From positions 333,267-365,673 of the forward strand of contig NW_019775103.1 of NCBI RefSeq assembly GCF_001039355.2: DNA of 32,407 nt. Reading direction: 5' to 3'. This document shows positions 7,976 to 18,016 of this stretch, one piece after another. Each line of letters starts with the position of its first letter. Position 1 is the first letter of the stretch. This DNA is from Lingula anatina. Lineage: Eukaryota > Brachiopoda > Lingulata > Lingulida > Lingulidae. The notes under the pieces are model-generated. The model searched no databases. It worked only from the letters and a program-made list of their open reading frames with translations, and was not told where the DNA came from. The position numbers and the translations under genes were made by a program.

Positions 7976-10900
7976 GGGGTCTTACATTACACATGTGGAA
8001 GAGTCATTAAGAAAAACAACAGCTATATTTCTGTCCAGTTCAATTATCTCCCCCATTTGATGTTCAAATCCAAACCGAAACTTCTATAAATATAATGTTG
8101 GGATATTTTTATGACTACCATGTCCTATATTCCATTGGTGGCCATATGGGGCATAGTTCACTCGCAATTTTGAAAGAGGGTGCACTTTGGGGGTACTTTT
8201 CGTGTATATAAAGCATGCTTGTGTTGGCCCAAGTGTCAGTCTTTCGCTGGGCTCCGGATCACTCAATCATTTTCATTTGAAAGTGATCCCCCTAGCTTGT
8301 CGTCTGATAAAACGTTTAGATTTACAGTAGTCTGCACACAAGTAAAAAACATTATGGCATAGCGTTGTGGTTGCATGTCTAATTGTAATAAAGGTAAAAT
8401 GGAAATTTGTTTAAAAAGCACGTAGAGGTAGCATGACTTGATAAGCGAGTAATGGCCGCCAAGGATAAAAAGTCAATTAAAAGTAAGCCTAGACCGATAA
8501 TAATACGAACACAAAAGGGTAACATGGAGACACTTGCCGCATGCATGATATACATGTACATTCCAGTATAGAACAAAAATCTTTATACACATAGCGAGTG
8601 AAATGAGGCCAAAAAATCTACCCCTCGTATTTTTGGCAAAGTCCTCGATCTATCAGTGATATGCCTAAAGTTAAACCAATCAATATTACAGATAGCTCAT
8701 CTCACCTCCATACACTGAACGTCAACGCTGTAGGAGTTTACACCTGACACATGGCGTTCCTTGAATGGTTAAAATTTTATCCTACCCAGTAACTTCATCA
8801 CTGAGCTGACGACACAGGTACATGTACTTACCTGTAACAGTATTAATACGAAGTCAGCGCAGCCTCTGCAGTGAACATTTCACCATAATGACGAAAGATA
8901 ATGTTGACCTCAGCTGAATATAGGCCCTGTAGGGTCGACTGTTATTTCTAAAAGGCGTTTAAATGGCCAATAATTCACCATAAGAAAGATATAGTGCTCT
9001 GTTGGACAACAGATAGAATAGTTAAAAGCCATTTAGTAAAGAAGTAGGAAGCTATAGGAAATACGGGTACATGTATACGTGCTGGCTAAAAGTAACGGCA
9101 TGATAAAAAAAAACACTGTTAGAAAGCGAGAATATGCAACAAATCGAAGGTTTATATTACTAAGAACACTACACAATATTGCGGTACCTCTCTTATAAGC
9201 GCAAAGTAGCGTTGATTTGATGAATAATTTTCCCGAGACCTGTTTAACTTATCATAAAAACACTAAATTAACAATCGAGGCTTCAGCACGGAAAGTTGGT
9301 GAATTGGTAACTATTGTGTAAATCAGGTGAGCATCTCAGTGAGAGGTGTTCAGACAGGATCAAGGCAAGATGATGGAGAAGAAGGAAGCCTCATGCAACA
9401 TTTCCACAGTGTCCACGTGTTAGTCGAATATATTTGCAGCAATCTGTCGTAAGCATTGTTTTGTGAAAGGGATTTTTGTTTAATTTCAATTACTCTTAGT
9501 TTCAGCTACTATCATGTGGAAAAAAATGGGCGTAAGGAGCACTTTCTGCTTGAAACTCAACATTGAAATAACTCAATCTATACTAAGCTTCAGCCCTGAA
9601 GTTTAATTGTTCATAGTTGATGGTAAATGTATTCTACTGTTGTTGCACAGTACTCTTTAAAAACTCTTACTGTTACATACTCGTACATACTGTTTTAATG
9701 GTAATTTGTTTTTATTAAATTTTGAAGTTTTTTATTCTTAAATGATATAATTTTTTTAACGACCAAAGTGATTGCTAAAAAAATTAGCACCCAAGTAATC
9801 TTGATGAAGAGAACTGTGCCACATTTGAGGCGGCCGCTTTATACACGTATTTTGTCTAGGCAAAAATCTGCAGTTGGACACTACTGTGCACGTGTTTTTA
9901 TGTGTGCATGAATTAAGAGGTGTCTCTGGGGCTGGGTTGCTGTCAGAAATTACGTGTTTTCTTTACAAAAACAGACATAGTTGATAGTTGAAAATGTCTT
10001 TTTATTGACATTTGTACTTTGGTTAATACACAAATTCGTATCCGGACAATGAGATTTTAACCAATCTAATAAAGTACATGTTATAGTGAATATTATATTA
10101 GTAAAGCGTGTTATCAAGCGCTAGAGAAGTGTGGGTAGGTACCGGTAAATATAAGTCATGTCGTAAAGAAAGTTTTACATTGTATGCCTTTAGACAGTGA
10201 GTCTTTGGTTTGATTTTTTAAACTTTTATTGCGCCTTAGAGCATTTCGTACACAAAGACAAAAGCGGTATATGCTCTGTAAAACTGTGCAGGATGATGAT
10301 CTTTGACCCTCACAATAAATTGCGCTGAGTGTTCAAACCCTTATACCCTGTTGGCTATGCAGAGTTCCACGCACACGCAGTAGTTTATAATGTGGGGCAT
10401 GAGCTGCATCTGTTCGATTTATACTTAATTTAAATATAATATAAACTGTGTTGCTCTCTAGAGAAGTTTAGAGTGCATTCGTTGTTTGTCACTATTGCGG
10501 TCAGTCATCTGAACAAAAATCTGTGGAAAACCGTCCTCCCTGACCTCATAAAGATAAATGAACATTTCAGTCCTTGCGTATACAAAACTCCTCATCGCAC
10601 GATGCACAAAGCAGGCTGATTGGGTTCTTCACAACACATCTTAAGTTGTATTTACAAGTATTTTTTGTTCATTCAAATGCCAAAGATGTTAAGAGAAGAC
10701 ACCTCTTCATATCCCTGACAATAATACTTTAACAAAAACTAAGAGATTAAGCAAATGATTCTCCTTGTACATAAAATAGAACAATGAACCATTAAGTCAC
10801 ATCTAATGAAAACAGAATAATCCCTCTCATAGTTAAAACATTTAAATACTAGTATAGCAATATGATGTTTAGAAAACGACATGGATACGTTTTGAAAATC

Positions 10901-11203
10901 TGATTTTACTGTAAAATAATATTCAGACACAATAATGAAATGGAACGAAAACGAGTAAAAGAAATTACTCACATATGAATTCCACGAAGTAATTAAAACG
11001 CTTCGCTTAATCCAATATACCTGTTTGTAAAAAATGGTAAAATCCAATAATTTTCATAAAATACCCATATTGATATTTAAACTGAGCTTGCCTTTCAAAC
11101 AAATGAAGACTATAAGGAAACTGTTAATAACACTAAATTAAGGTTAAGAAATTAAAGTGGCGACCTTGAAAAACATTACCAATCTAATAGACCTTAATTT
11201 TGT

Positions 11204-11224
11204 AAAAAAAAAAAAAAAAAAAAA
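11204..11224 (+). repeat. Poly(A) run, 21 A
   Basis: Uninterrupted A tract. It could be the tail of a retrotransposed fragment, but no recognisable body lies upstream of it. Confidence 0.8.
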
Positions 11225-11402
11225 CTTCCGATCTTGTCCGTTTTTCGAAGTCAGCTGGCCTTGTTATCACCAAAACTTTATAGTAATATTGAAATAAACT
11301 AAAATTCAATCTGGCTTCAATGATGATGATGATGATCTATGTGAGCGGCAATGGTATTGGTGGTGGAGACAGTGACGTCATGGACAGACGCAGGTAATCA
11401 GA

Positions 11403-11436
11403 ATATATAGACACTTAGCCTTCGGTGTCTATATAT
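11403..11436. repeat. Perfect 12-bp hairpin with 10-base loop
   Basis: ATATATAGACAC at 11403-11414 is the exact reverse complement of GTGTCTATATAT at 11425-11436. A TGATGATGATGATGAT microsatellite lies about 80 bases upstream (about 11320-11336). Function unknown. Confidence 0.6.
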
Positions 11437-12031
11437 GCAGTAAAAAACAACGTTTAAAACAAATCTTACATTTAGTATCAACTAGTTTAAGCCTTCACTC
11501 AGACATGTACAAAACTGAATACAAGAATGAGAGCCTAGCAACGTCAAAATAGGAAATAAAAGTAATATTTTATAATTTAAACTATACATCTTTAAATAGA
11601 CTCATCGATAGCAGGGAATATATTATACATTCTCGTTTGCAAATATTATAAAAATCAAGTGACCAAATACCGACTAGGCGACTGAGGTGCGTCAATCAGG
11701 CATGCAGTCACAAAGTTCTGTGCCACTGACTTTAGTAGGCCCTATAGTTCAAAAGGAGCAACTGGAAACCACGAAGAGAAGTATAGGCCATGTTTGAGAT
11801 CCTGATATTTTTTTATTTTAAGTCGCTCCTGGTTGTCGGTGCACAAAAATGTCCCAAATTTGTCAGCGATCGCTAGCCACCTGCTAGCAAACTAATACGA
11901 TGTATCACTTCAAAAAATTATTGCAGCTGAGGTTGCATGAAGGTTTCCAAAAGGGTGTTAGTTCGATGTGACCAAGGCTTAACACAGTGCACCATACTTT
12001 CTCGATTTACATGGGCGGCTCATACAATGTA

Positions 12032-12037
12032 TTTATT
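12032..12037 (-). terminator. AATAAA directly after the receptor stop codon
   Basis: On the minus strand the end reads TAGAATAAAT, so a canonical poly(A) signal abuts the stop. If used, the 3' UTR would be only about 20-30 bases. A more distal signal could be used instead. Confidence 0.35.
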
Positions 12038-15000
12038 CTATAATCGCGTATTTTCATGTCCACCTGTTGTCAGTCTGTCTGTCCTTGTCCCCTCGGAATC
12101 CGATAGCGATCGTTCAGGAGCAGCGGTTTTACCAGTTGACTTAAATCCAGTCTGTACAAATAACCGCTCAACTTTCTTCCAAAAAGGCCCCAAACAAATG
12201 CGCATAAAAGCACATACCACGGGTCTCATATTTAGCATAACTATCTGCACCCACTGAGCAGCGTTCTCAGACACCGGCGTGTTCTTTAAGTGCAAGACAC
12301 ACGAGACAGCGAACGGGAACCAACGTATAGCATCGGAAAAGGCAATTTCAAAAAAGCTGCACATACTGTAAAAATCGGTTATCGATGACGGAGATTTCAG
12401 AGAGTACAACAAATATAGAAAAATTAGTGCGAAAGTCGTTAAAGAAATTACTGACATTGATAGATATGTGATTTCAACCGCAAAAGCCGCGTACTGTATC
12501 TCTGTTATAAAACTGCTTAAGACAAAAGGATAGCAGGTGCCGGAATGAATTTCAACGTTCATGGACAAAAGAATACCAAGACAAGCTGACATTGCAAGGA
12601 CAACAACTATGCCAACGCACATTGTGCGCTTTAAAATATGCGGTTTTTCAATTTCAGTGATACGTCCGATGATTGCGTGGATAGCAGCGAAAAATACTAA
12701 TAAAGGAACACAAACCTGAGGAAAAATATAGAAAAACAATGCAACGTGACACGATGGGCTCTTCCGCCACAAACTGGACATGTTGAAATAAGTATCTGTC
12801 ATCTGCATACTATTAACAAATATTATCAAAACTGGTATAATCATTTGCATTTCAATGACACTCAATGCAACAGCAAATTCTTTCATCAGAAAAAATCCTG
12901 ACAGCCTAAAATAAGATATAAGCAATCCTATAGACGACACCACTGAAATTAGAACCACACCTAAACAACAGTACTTAATTACGTCATCCATAAACATATC
13001 TGCGCATGAAGCAAAATAATCAACTTGTGACTGACATAAATTTGAGTGATGTAGCATGCAGCAGGCACTGAACGTATCTGCAATTATAATGTCAACATCA
13101 CCCGGTGCCCCGGCATGTGTGACCTCCAATTGGTTCTGAGACAGATCAATCGACTTCACTTTGTGCCAACCACAAAACAGCCAGGTATTAAATGACTGGA
13201 TTAAGTTTTTTGAAATGTTAAAGACAACAATGGAGACGTTATGAAACGAACAGTTGTCCAGGACCTGTATTAGACTAGCTGACAGATCAAGATGCTGCAC
13301 AGCGGGAAGATTGTGGAAACAATGTCGCGGAACGGAAGTTATTGGGTTGTTGCTTATGTTCAGCATTTGAAGAGAAATCATATTGGAAAATGCACCACTT
13401 TGGATGATGCTTATGTTGTTTTGTGACAGGTCAATCCTGCGTAGATTAACAGCGTCTTGAAACATTCTTTTATCAACTTCCACCAGTGAGTTGTTTGAAA
13501 TGTCAAGAAATAACAGTCGCGTGCAGCTTTCCAATGTTACATCTGATATGCGGTTATCTTTTAAAATGAGACTTCTTACCATATCTCTTCCTATTATATA
13601 TGGCACTTCAGTTAAAAGTCGACTCTGATTAAAATACAGTGACCTCTGCGATAGTGCCCCAGTGCAGATTACCGAGAACCCGTCACAAAAACACACAGTA
13701 GGACATTGAAAACCATAGAATGCTTCATCATCTCGCAGTTTACATTGAGGGATTCCGTCACGCACCTGTCTCTGGGGCAAACAATTGTTCTGTCCTCTAC
13801 ATCTGTACATCCCTGGACAGGAGTAGCTGCTGCAGGAGATTTCGTCGCTCCCATCACGGCAGTCTTTGACTCCGTCGCAAACCGATCCGGCAGGTATGCA
13901 ATATGACGACGGACATTGGTGATATAAATCTTTGGGACATGTGAATTCATGACATAATGGCGATGTACTTGTGCCTAGAAAAGCATATTCTCTACCCATC
14001 AAGCTATATTCTCCTATCCAGTGCTGGTTAGAGACGTTTTGTACAAGATGTCTACCATTCCTACAGGTTGATAAGGTGCCATATTTATCTCTTTTGTAAA
14101 AGCAAGACGCGTTGCCATAGAACACCTGAGTATTTCTGTAAATTCTTCTGCTTGATGGAGGCTCACCAAGAAAAAATACCTTTTCTTTATAAGTGTATTT
14201 TTCGCAGATGTAGTTTCGACACGTCCACGAGTCGTAATCACCCCCCTCGCACTGCTCAAGCGATGGTGCTTGTGATGTCAACTCATCTTCTTCGAAAGGC
14301 CCTAGACAGTCAACCACGCCATCATGTCTCTGTGAATACGGGATGAATGTATCAGCAAAACAAGAATAGAATTTACTCCTGTAGATATTTGCACACTGTG
14401 TTTCATCTGACCCGTCCTTACACTGGTGTATTAAGTCGCATCTTTCGTTCATTTGAATGCATTCTCCGCTGCTACAGCGAAACTGGTGTGCTTTACAAGG
14501 TGGATAGATACAACCTATTTCGTCCGAGTTGTCCAAGCAATCAGTCACTTTGTCACAAAATCGGGATAAATGAAGCTTCTGTCCATTTTTACAACGCCCA
14601 AAATAAAGTAGATGACAGGTGACATTTTCGTCGCTTCCGTCTAGGCAATCTTTTCGTCCGTCACACCTAGAATCTATGGAAACACAGGTCCCGTCTCCGC
14701 ATTCAAACTGGAAATCAGAACAGGTTCCATTGTTGGTCTTTTTTGATGACACGCGGCGGTCACTGCTTTCGTTGGCGTGTCTTGGGTATTCACATATCAC
14801 AGTGGCTGTATGGAATTCTTGCGGGCATGGAATCATGATCCAGTTGGACGAGTAGTGTGGATTGGTGACAATCATAGCCGCACATGATATACCATGGTCA
14901 TAAACAGGATGCTTTATGTTGAGAAGATTTGACCTCGACATGAATGCAAAATCGTTGTGAACATTTTGTGAATATTTAGCCGCGGTTCGAAAGCGCTCCT

Positions 15001-15079
15001 CTACAAATAATCTGTCATAGTTTGGATGGTACCAGTCCGAAAACACAAGGGGTGTGCTGTCTATCCAGCGGAGTGTGTT
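12038..15079 (-). CDS. Receptor exon 2: end of lectin domain, LDLa modules, LRRs, 7TM domain
   Basis: 1013 codons plus stop. The acceptor is CTGTTTTAG; the exon opens with NTLRWIDSTPLVFSDW, a typical C-type lectin loop, which confirms the join to exon 1. LDLa modules include CDGRKDCLDGSDE, CDKVTDCLDNSDE, CDLIHQCKDGSDE and CDGVKDCRDGSDE; two others are degenerate. The LRRs have the LxxLDLSxNxI pattern. The helix-3 region begins at a Cys (SCHVALFF) that could pair with Cys in the second outer loop (SGTCYP). Stop TAG at 12040-12038. Confidence 0.85.
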   Translation of the reverse strand, partial: NTLRWIDSTPLVFSDWYHPNYDRLFVEERFRTAAKYSQNVHNDFAFMSRSNLLNIKHPVYDHGISCAAMIVTNPHYSSNWIMIPCPQEFHTATVICEYPRHANESSDRRVSSKKTNNGTCSDFQFECGDGTCVSIDSRCDGRKDCLDGSDENVTCHLLYFGRCKNGQKLHLSRFCDKVTDCLDNSDEIGCIYPPCKAHQFRCSSGECIQMNERCDLIHQCKDGSDETQCANIYRSKFYSCFADTFIPYSQRHDGVVDCLGPFEEDELTSQAPSLEQCEGGDYDSWTCRNYICEKYTYKEKVFFLGEPPSSRRIYRNTQVFYGNASCFYKRDKYGTLSTCRNGRHLVQNVSNQHWIGEYSLMGREYAFLGTSTSPLCHEFTCPKDLYHQCPSSYCIPAGSVCDGVKDCRDGSDEISCSSYSCPGMYRCRGQNNCLPQRQVRDGIPQCKLRDDEAFYGFQCPTVCFCDGFSVICTGALSQRSLYFNQSRLLTEVPYIIGRDMVRSLILKDNRISDVTLESCTRLLFLDISNNSLVEVDKRMFQDAVNLRRIDLSQNNISIIQSGAFSNMISLQMLNISNNPITSVPRHCFHNLPAVQHLDLSASLIQVLDNCSFHNVSIVVFNISKNLIQSFNTWLFCGWHKVKSIDLSQNQLEVTHAGAPGDVDIIIADTFSACCMLHHSNLCQSQVDYFASCADMFMDDVIKYCCLGVVLISVVSSIGLLISYFRLSGFFLMKEFAVALSVIEMQMIIPVLIIFVNSMQMTDTYFNMSSLWRKSPSCHVALFFYIFPQVCVPLLVFFAAIHAIIGRITEIEKPHILKRTMCVGIVVVLAMSACLGILLSMNVEIHSGTCYPFVLSSFITEIQYAAFAVEITYLSMSVISLTTFALIFLYLLYSLKSPSSITDFYSMCSFFEIAFSDAIRWFPFAVSCVLHLKNTPVSENAAQWVQIVMLNMRPVVCAFMRICLGPFWKKVERLFVQTGFKSTGKTAAPERSLSDSEGTRTDRLTTGGHENTRL

Positions 15080-18016
15080 CTAAAACAGGTAATAGGATAA
15101 AAATATACCTTTATATACTAATACACGGAAATATTGCGCCTTGGATCTGAACGTTTATGATGCCTAGCGCAATACTAAAACCTAAAACTCAATTCTGAAA
15201 AGTTCAGCTTTCTATGTATCCAGCTAGATTGACTTAGATACATCCCATCCAACTGTTGTCTCGCAAAACATTAGTTTCTTCATGTTTTTGAAATAAAACC
15301 CATGACACCAATAGGCCTATAGTTTGCTAGTTACTTTTTGCTGCTGCATGGCTGTATGTTTAGACAATTATGAATTTCTTACCTGTTTTTCTCGTCTTAG
15401 GCCCAAGAACAGAAGGAACCGATGTTTGATATATATCTCCGAAAACCAGATCTCATCAATTACAGTTTGATTCAAAACGACCTTTAAAGTGATATCGTCC
15501 AAGGCGGTCGGCAGTTCGCCTCCACTGGCCAGACACAGTTCACGTGATCTCAACCAGGTAAGGGGAGGACTTGCGTCTTCGGACTGTGAATCAAATGTAA
15601 GTAATTTATAGCATTTTCCAAAGATACATGACGTTCCTCTACTGTTATGGATATCTCCTACTAATCTGTCAGAGACGTTAACGTAGCTCTCTAGCTTGTA
15701 ACGAAGTCGAAGATCTGGATAGTCGTGGGGGGATGAATCAGCGGGAAGAGGTTCTAAGACAATACAGACCCTCCAGGCACTGAGCGTGTTCCAGGTGTAT
15801 CCGATAAAGCCATTTTTGTATCTAGTGTTTTTCACAGTAAAAGTCGGTGTGATAAAGAGTATGCGATCGTTGGAAGTTTTGTTATGACTGACCACTGACG
15901 TATGCGAGTAATATTCCTCTATTTTAAGTTTCAGTTCATTAAATGAATTTAAAGAGTAAACACAGCGCTGAATTCTAAGTTTGAGCGAATAAAAGCATGA
16001 TTCGCAATACTGGTCTTTTTTTATTGTTATTGTATATGTGATTCCGGTATATTGTCGTCTACAAAATCCAGGTAATATCCCATTCGATTGAGTAACCGTT
16101 TTGTTGCGTGTTCTTTCTTGTCCTTCTTTGAAAACGTTTCTCTCTTGATCCACGTTGTTGTCTAGCCACATAAAATAAAAGTAAGAGGTTGAACAAAGAG
16201 TTCGAGTTACTAGCAAGTTTCCAGTATATCCATCATTCACTAAAAATATCTTGAACACTTTACCCTCAAATGGATCACTGTATTCATTGGACAAAAACTG
16301 ACACTTTCTGTCTCTCGGAACCGCATCTCTAAGTTCAAAGGATATCGTCAGTGGAGTATCAAATTTGAAAAACACGTCCCCATGTTTTGGACTCTCCAAA
16401 TATATGAACATTCTTCCATCAATATGACAGCTAGATCCGATAGACACGGTTACATAATTTGTTTCAGATAATCCAAAACTTTCATTATATCCTACCTGGC
16501 ACGTGTTTTTGCCCTCAAAATACAGAAGTCTACCCCACTGATGGATCTGGCGGTCCATGTAGAACACTGCGAATGTTAAGACGCGGTTAGGCATGAAACA
16601 TGACCCACTGGCATTGTTAAATCGGAAACAGTAGAATGTTACACGCAGTCGACTAAAAGTGATAGTCGCCTTCAATTTTTCCATATCATAGTAGGTGCAA
16701 CTCGGCCCCATCATAGCTGAGTTATTATGTGAGTCACTGAAACCAGTTAGTACTATTCCAAAGAAAGGGCATCTTTCACCAACTATCCCGGACGGGATAG
16801 CAGAGGGCGAGGTTAAGTCGCGGAAGTTACTAATAAACTCCGTATAAATGCTTTCTAAGTCTACCATAGAATTTGGGAAAAGGTCAACATCATGTCGAAC
16901 TAAGGGTTCAGGAGTTAGAGTTAAACTAACTGAAGTGTGGTTACCGAAGTCTGTACAAGATGTGTTCAGGCGAGCAAAAGGATTTCTAGAAGATTGGCAT
17001 GCTGCCCCGGGCTTATAGTGTGTTACGATGGAAGTGTAGTGAGCAACTAACACCCACGCGGTAGGGCCCAGTGTGTGCCTTACTTCAGTTAAGTTGAAAA
17101 ATGCATTCCAACCTATTGTGCGGATGGAACCATTATTCAGTGGGATATGCGTGTCCGTGGGATGCAAAATAATCCTAGATCCTGGGGGTCCTTCGTATAC
17201 TTGCAATGTATACGGCACAGAGGTGTTGGAATAAGTGTCTGAAAGCACTTCCCAGTGCAGTAAAATCTTCTCGCCAACTCGAGCACTGATGTGAACGTGG
17301 TATTCCACTTTACTCTTGCACTGCGTCGAAATAAGCTCTGTTACTGGATGGAATACGCCTCGGTGTGAAGACAATAATGTGGGTAGTCGAACCTGGTAAC
17401 AGTCTGGAAATACTGCCTGGTATTCGATGTGAAATCCGGACGATTCCCAATCACCATCTGTGGAAAATTCGACACAGAACTCATTTCCGGCTAGGGTGAG
17501 TTCCGTTGAGTTGAAAATTGTAAGCTTTCCGCAAAATTTACCGAACAGACGGGATGCACTACATTGCCCTATGAATACGGCAAGGTAATCGAATATACAG
17601 TTGACGTCTGAATATTCTAGTGAGAAATGGTTTAATCTTAACCTTACCCCGCTACCCTTAGCAATGGTTATCATCCATCTCTGTCTGTGCGACGGTGGAT
17701 AAGAACCTTGGCCAAAATTTGGACTTTGAATAATACCGCATATCCCAACTTTGTTCAGAACAGTTGCATTACCCTCTGTACGTGTATTCGTCTGTCTCTC
17801 ACACGCATCCCAGGCACATTGTTGAATTAACTGCGACGATTTATAATTCGCCAGCGCCGGTGTTTTCAACGTAATCGTCTTCAAACATTCGCGAAATAAT
17901 GAGCCCGCATCAGACATTTTCAAGAGGCTAATGCCATCACTTATTCTGCACACAAAGAAAAGTGAGAAAACTGAAAGGAACATGGACCGCGTCATTTTGC
18001 TCATTCTCATAGACAT
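12038..18016 (-). CDS. GRL101-like receptor: CUB, C-type lectin, LDLa, LRR and 7TM domains (1891 residues, two exons)
   Basis: Two exons, 18016-15383 and 15079-12038, join in phase 0 across GT..AG ends inside the lectin domain. A signal-peptide-like N-terminus (MFLSVFSLFFVC) is followed by a CUB domain (about 93-202). Then come about 590 residues without a recognisable domain but with many N-glycosylation sites, a C-type lectin domain (about 797-978), about six LDLa-type modules (about 998-1337, several with intact CDGxxDCxDGSDE calcium sites), an LRR N-cap with about six LRRs (about 1337-1549), seven hydrophobic spans (about 1577-1845) and a Ser/Thr-rich tail. This layout matches the LDLa-LRR-GPCR family typified by snail GRL101, thought to bind extracellular ligands and signal through G proteins. 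Oddities: no DRY at the end of span 3 (AAIHAIIGRI) and NMRPV in place of NPxxY in span 7. Ligand unknown. The start could be any of Met 1, 3, 5 or 8. Confidence 0.85.
15080..15382 (-). other. Single intron of the receptor gene, 303 bp
   Basis: Begins GTAAGA and ends CTGTTTTAG on the minus strand. No other feature. Confidence 0.8.
15383..18016 (-). CDS. Receptor exon 1: signal peptide, CUB domain, unassigned region, start of lectin domain
   Basis: 878 codons from ATG at 18016 to the donor AAACAG|GTAAGA. The CUB hallmarks are CGIIQSPNFGQGSYPPSHRQ, the FDYLAVF strand and CVEFSTDGDWESSGFHIEY. Residues ~203-796 are Cys-containing and beta-rich in look but not assignable by eye. The lectin domain opens at CIFGKCYKLLTFDS, with LTWLRSRELCLASGGELPT, and reaches FLGLRREKQ at the splice. 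The reading frame would end four codons into the intron. Confidence 0.85.

Larger units (their letters stand above)
7976..12031. other. 4-kb gene-free interval
   Basis: AT-rich. The longest frame (10739-11047, minus, 102 codons) has AT-biased, low-complexity composition and no domain. Simple repeats and one hairpin are listed separately. Part next to 12031 may be downstream UTR of the receptor gene on the minus strand. Confidence 0.5.

Noticed and set aside
8203-8245. TATATAAA followed about 30 bases later by TCAGTC, core-promoter-like
   Set aside because: No open frame or exon follows, and such words are common in AT-rich DNA.
8697-8890. Minus-strand splice-like pairs (a 34-bp piece between CTGCAG and GTAAGT, and a piece before GTGAGA reading like an EGF fragment)
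   Set aside because: The phases do not join, the pyrimidine tract is poor, and no further exons were found.
10739-11047. 102-codon open frame on the minus strand
   Set aside because: AT-driven composition (Phe, Ile, Tyr, Ser), no domain, no splice or promoter context.
13669-14855. Several frames of 66-93 codons on either strand inside the receptor exon
   Set aside because: Shadows of the long LDLa-LRR coding frame.
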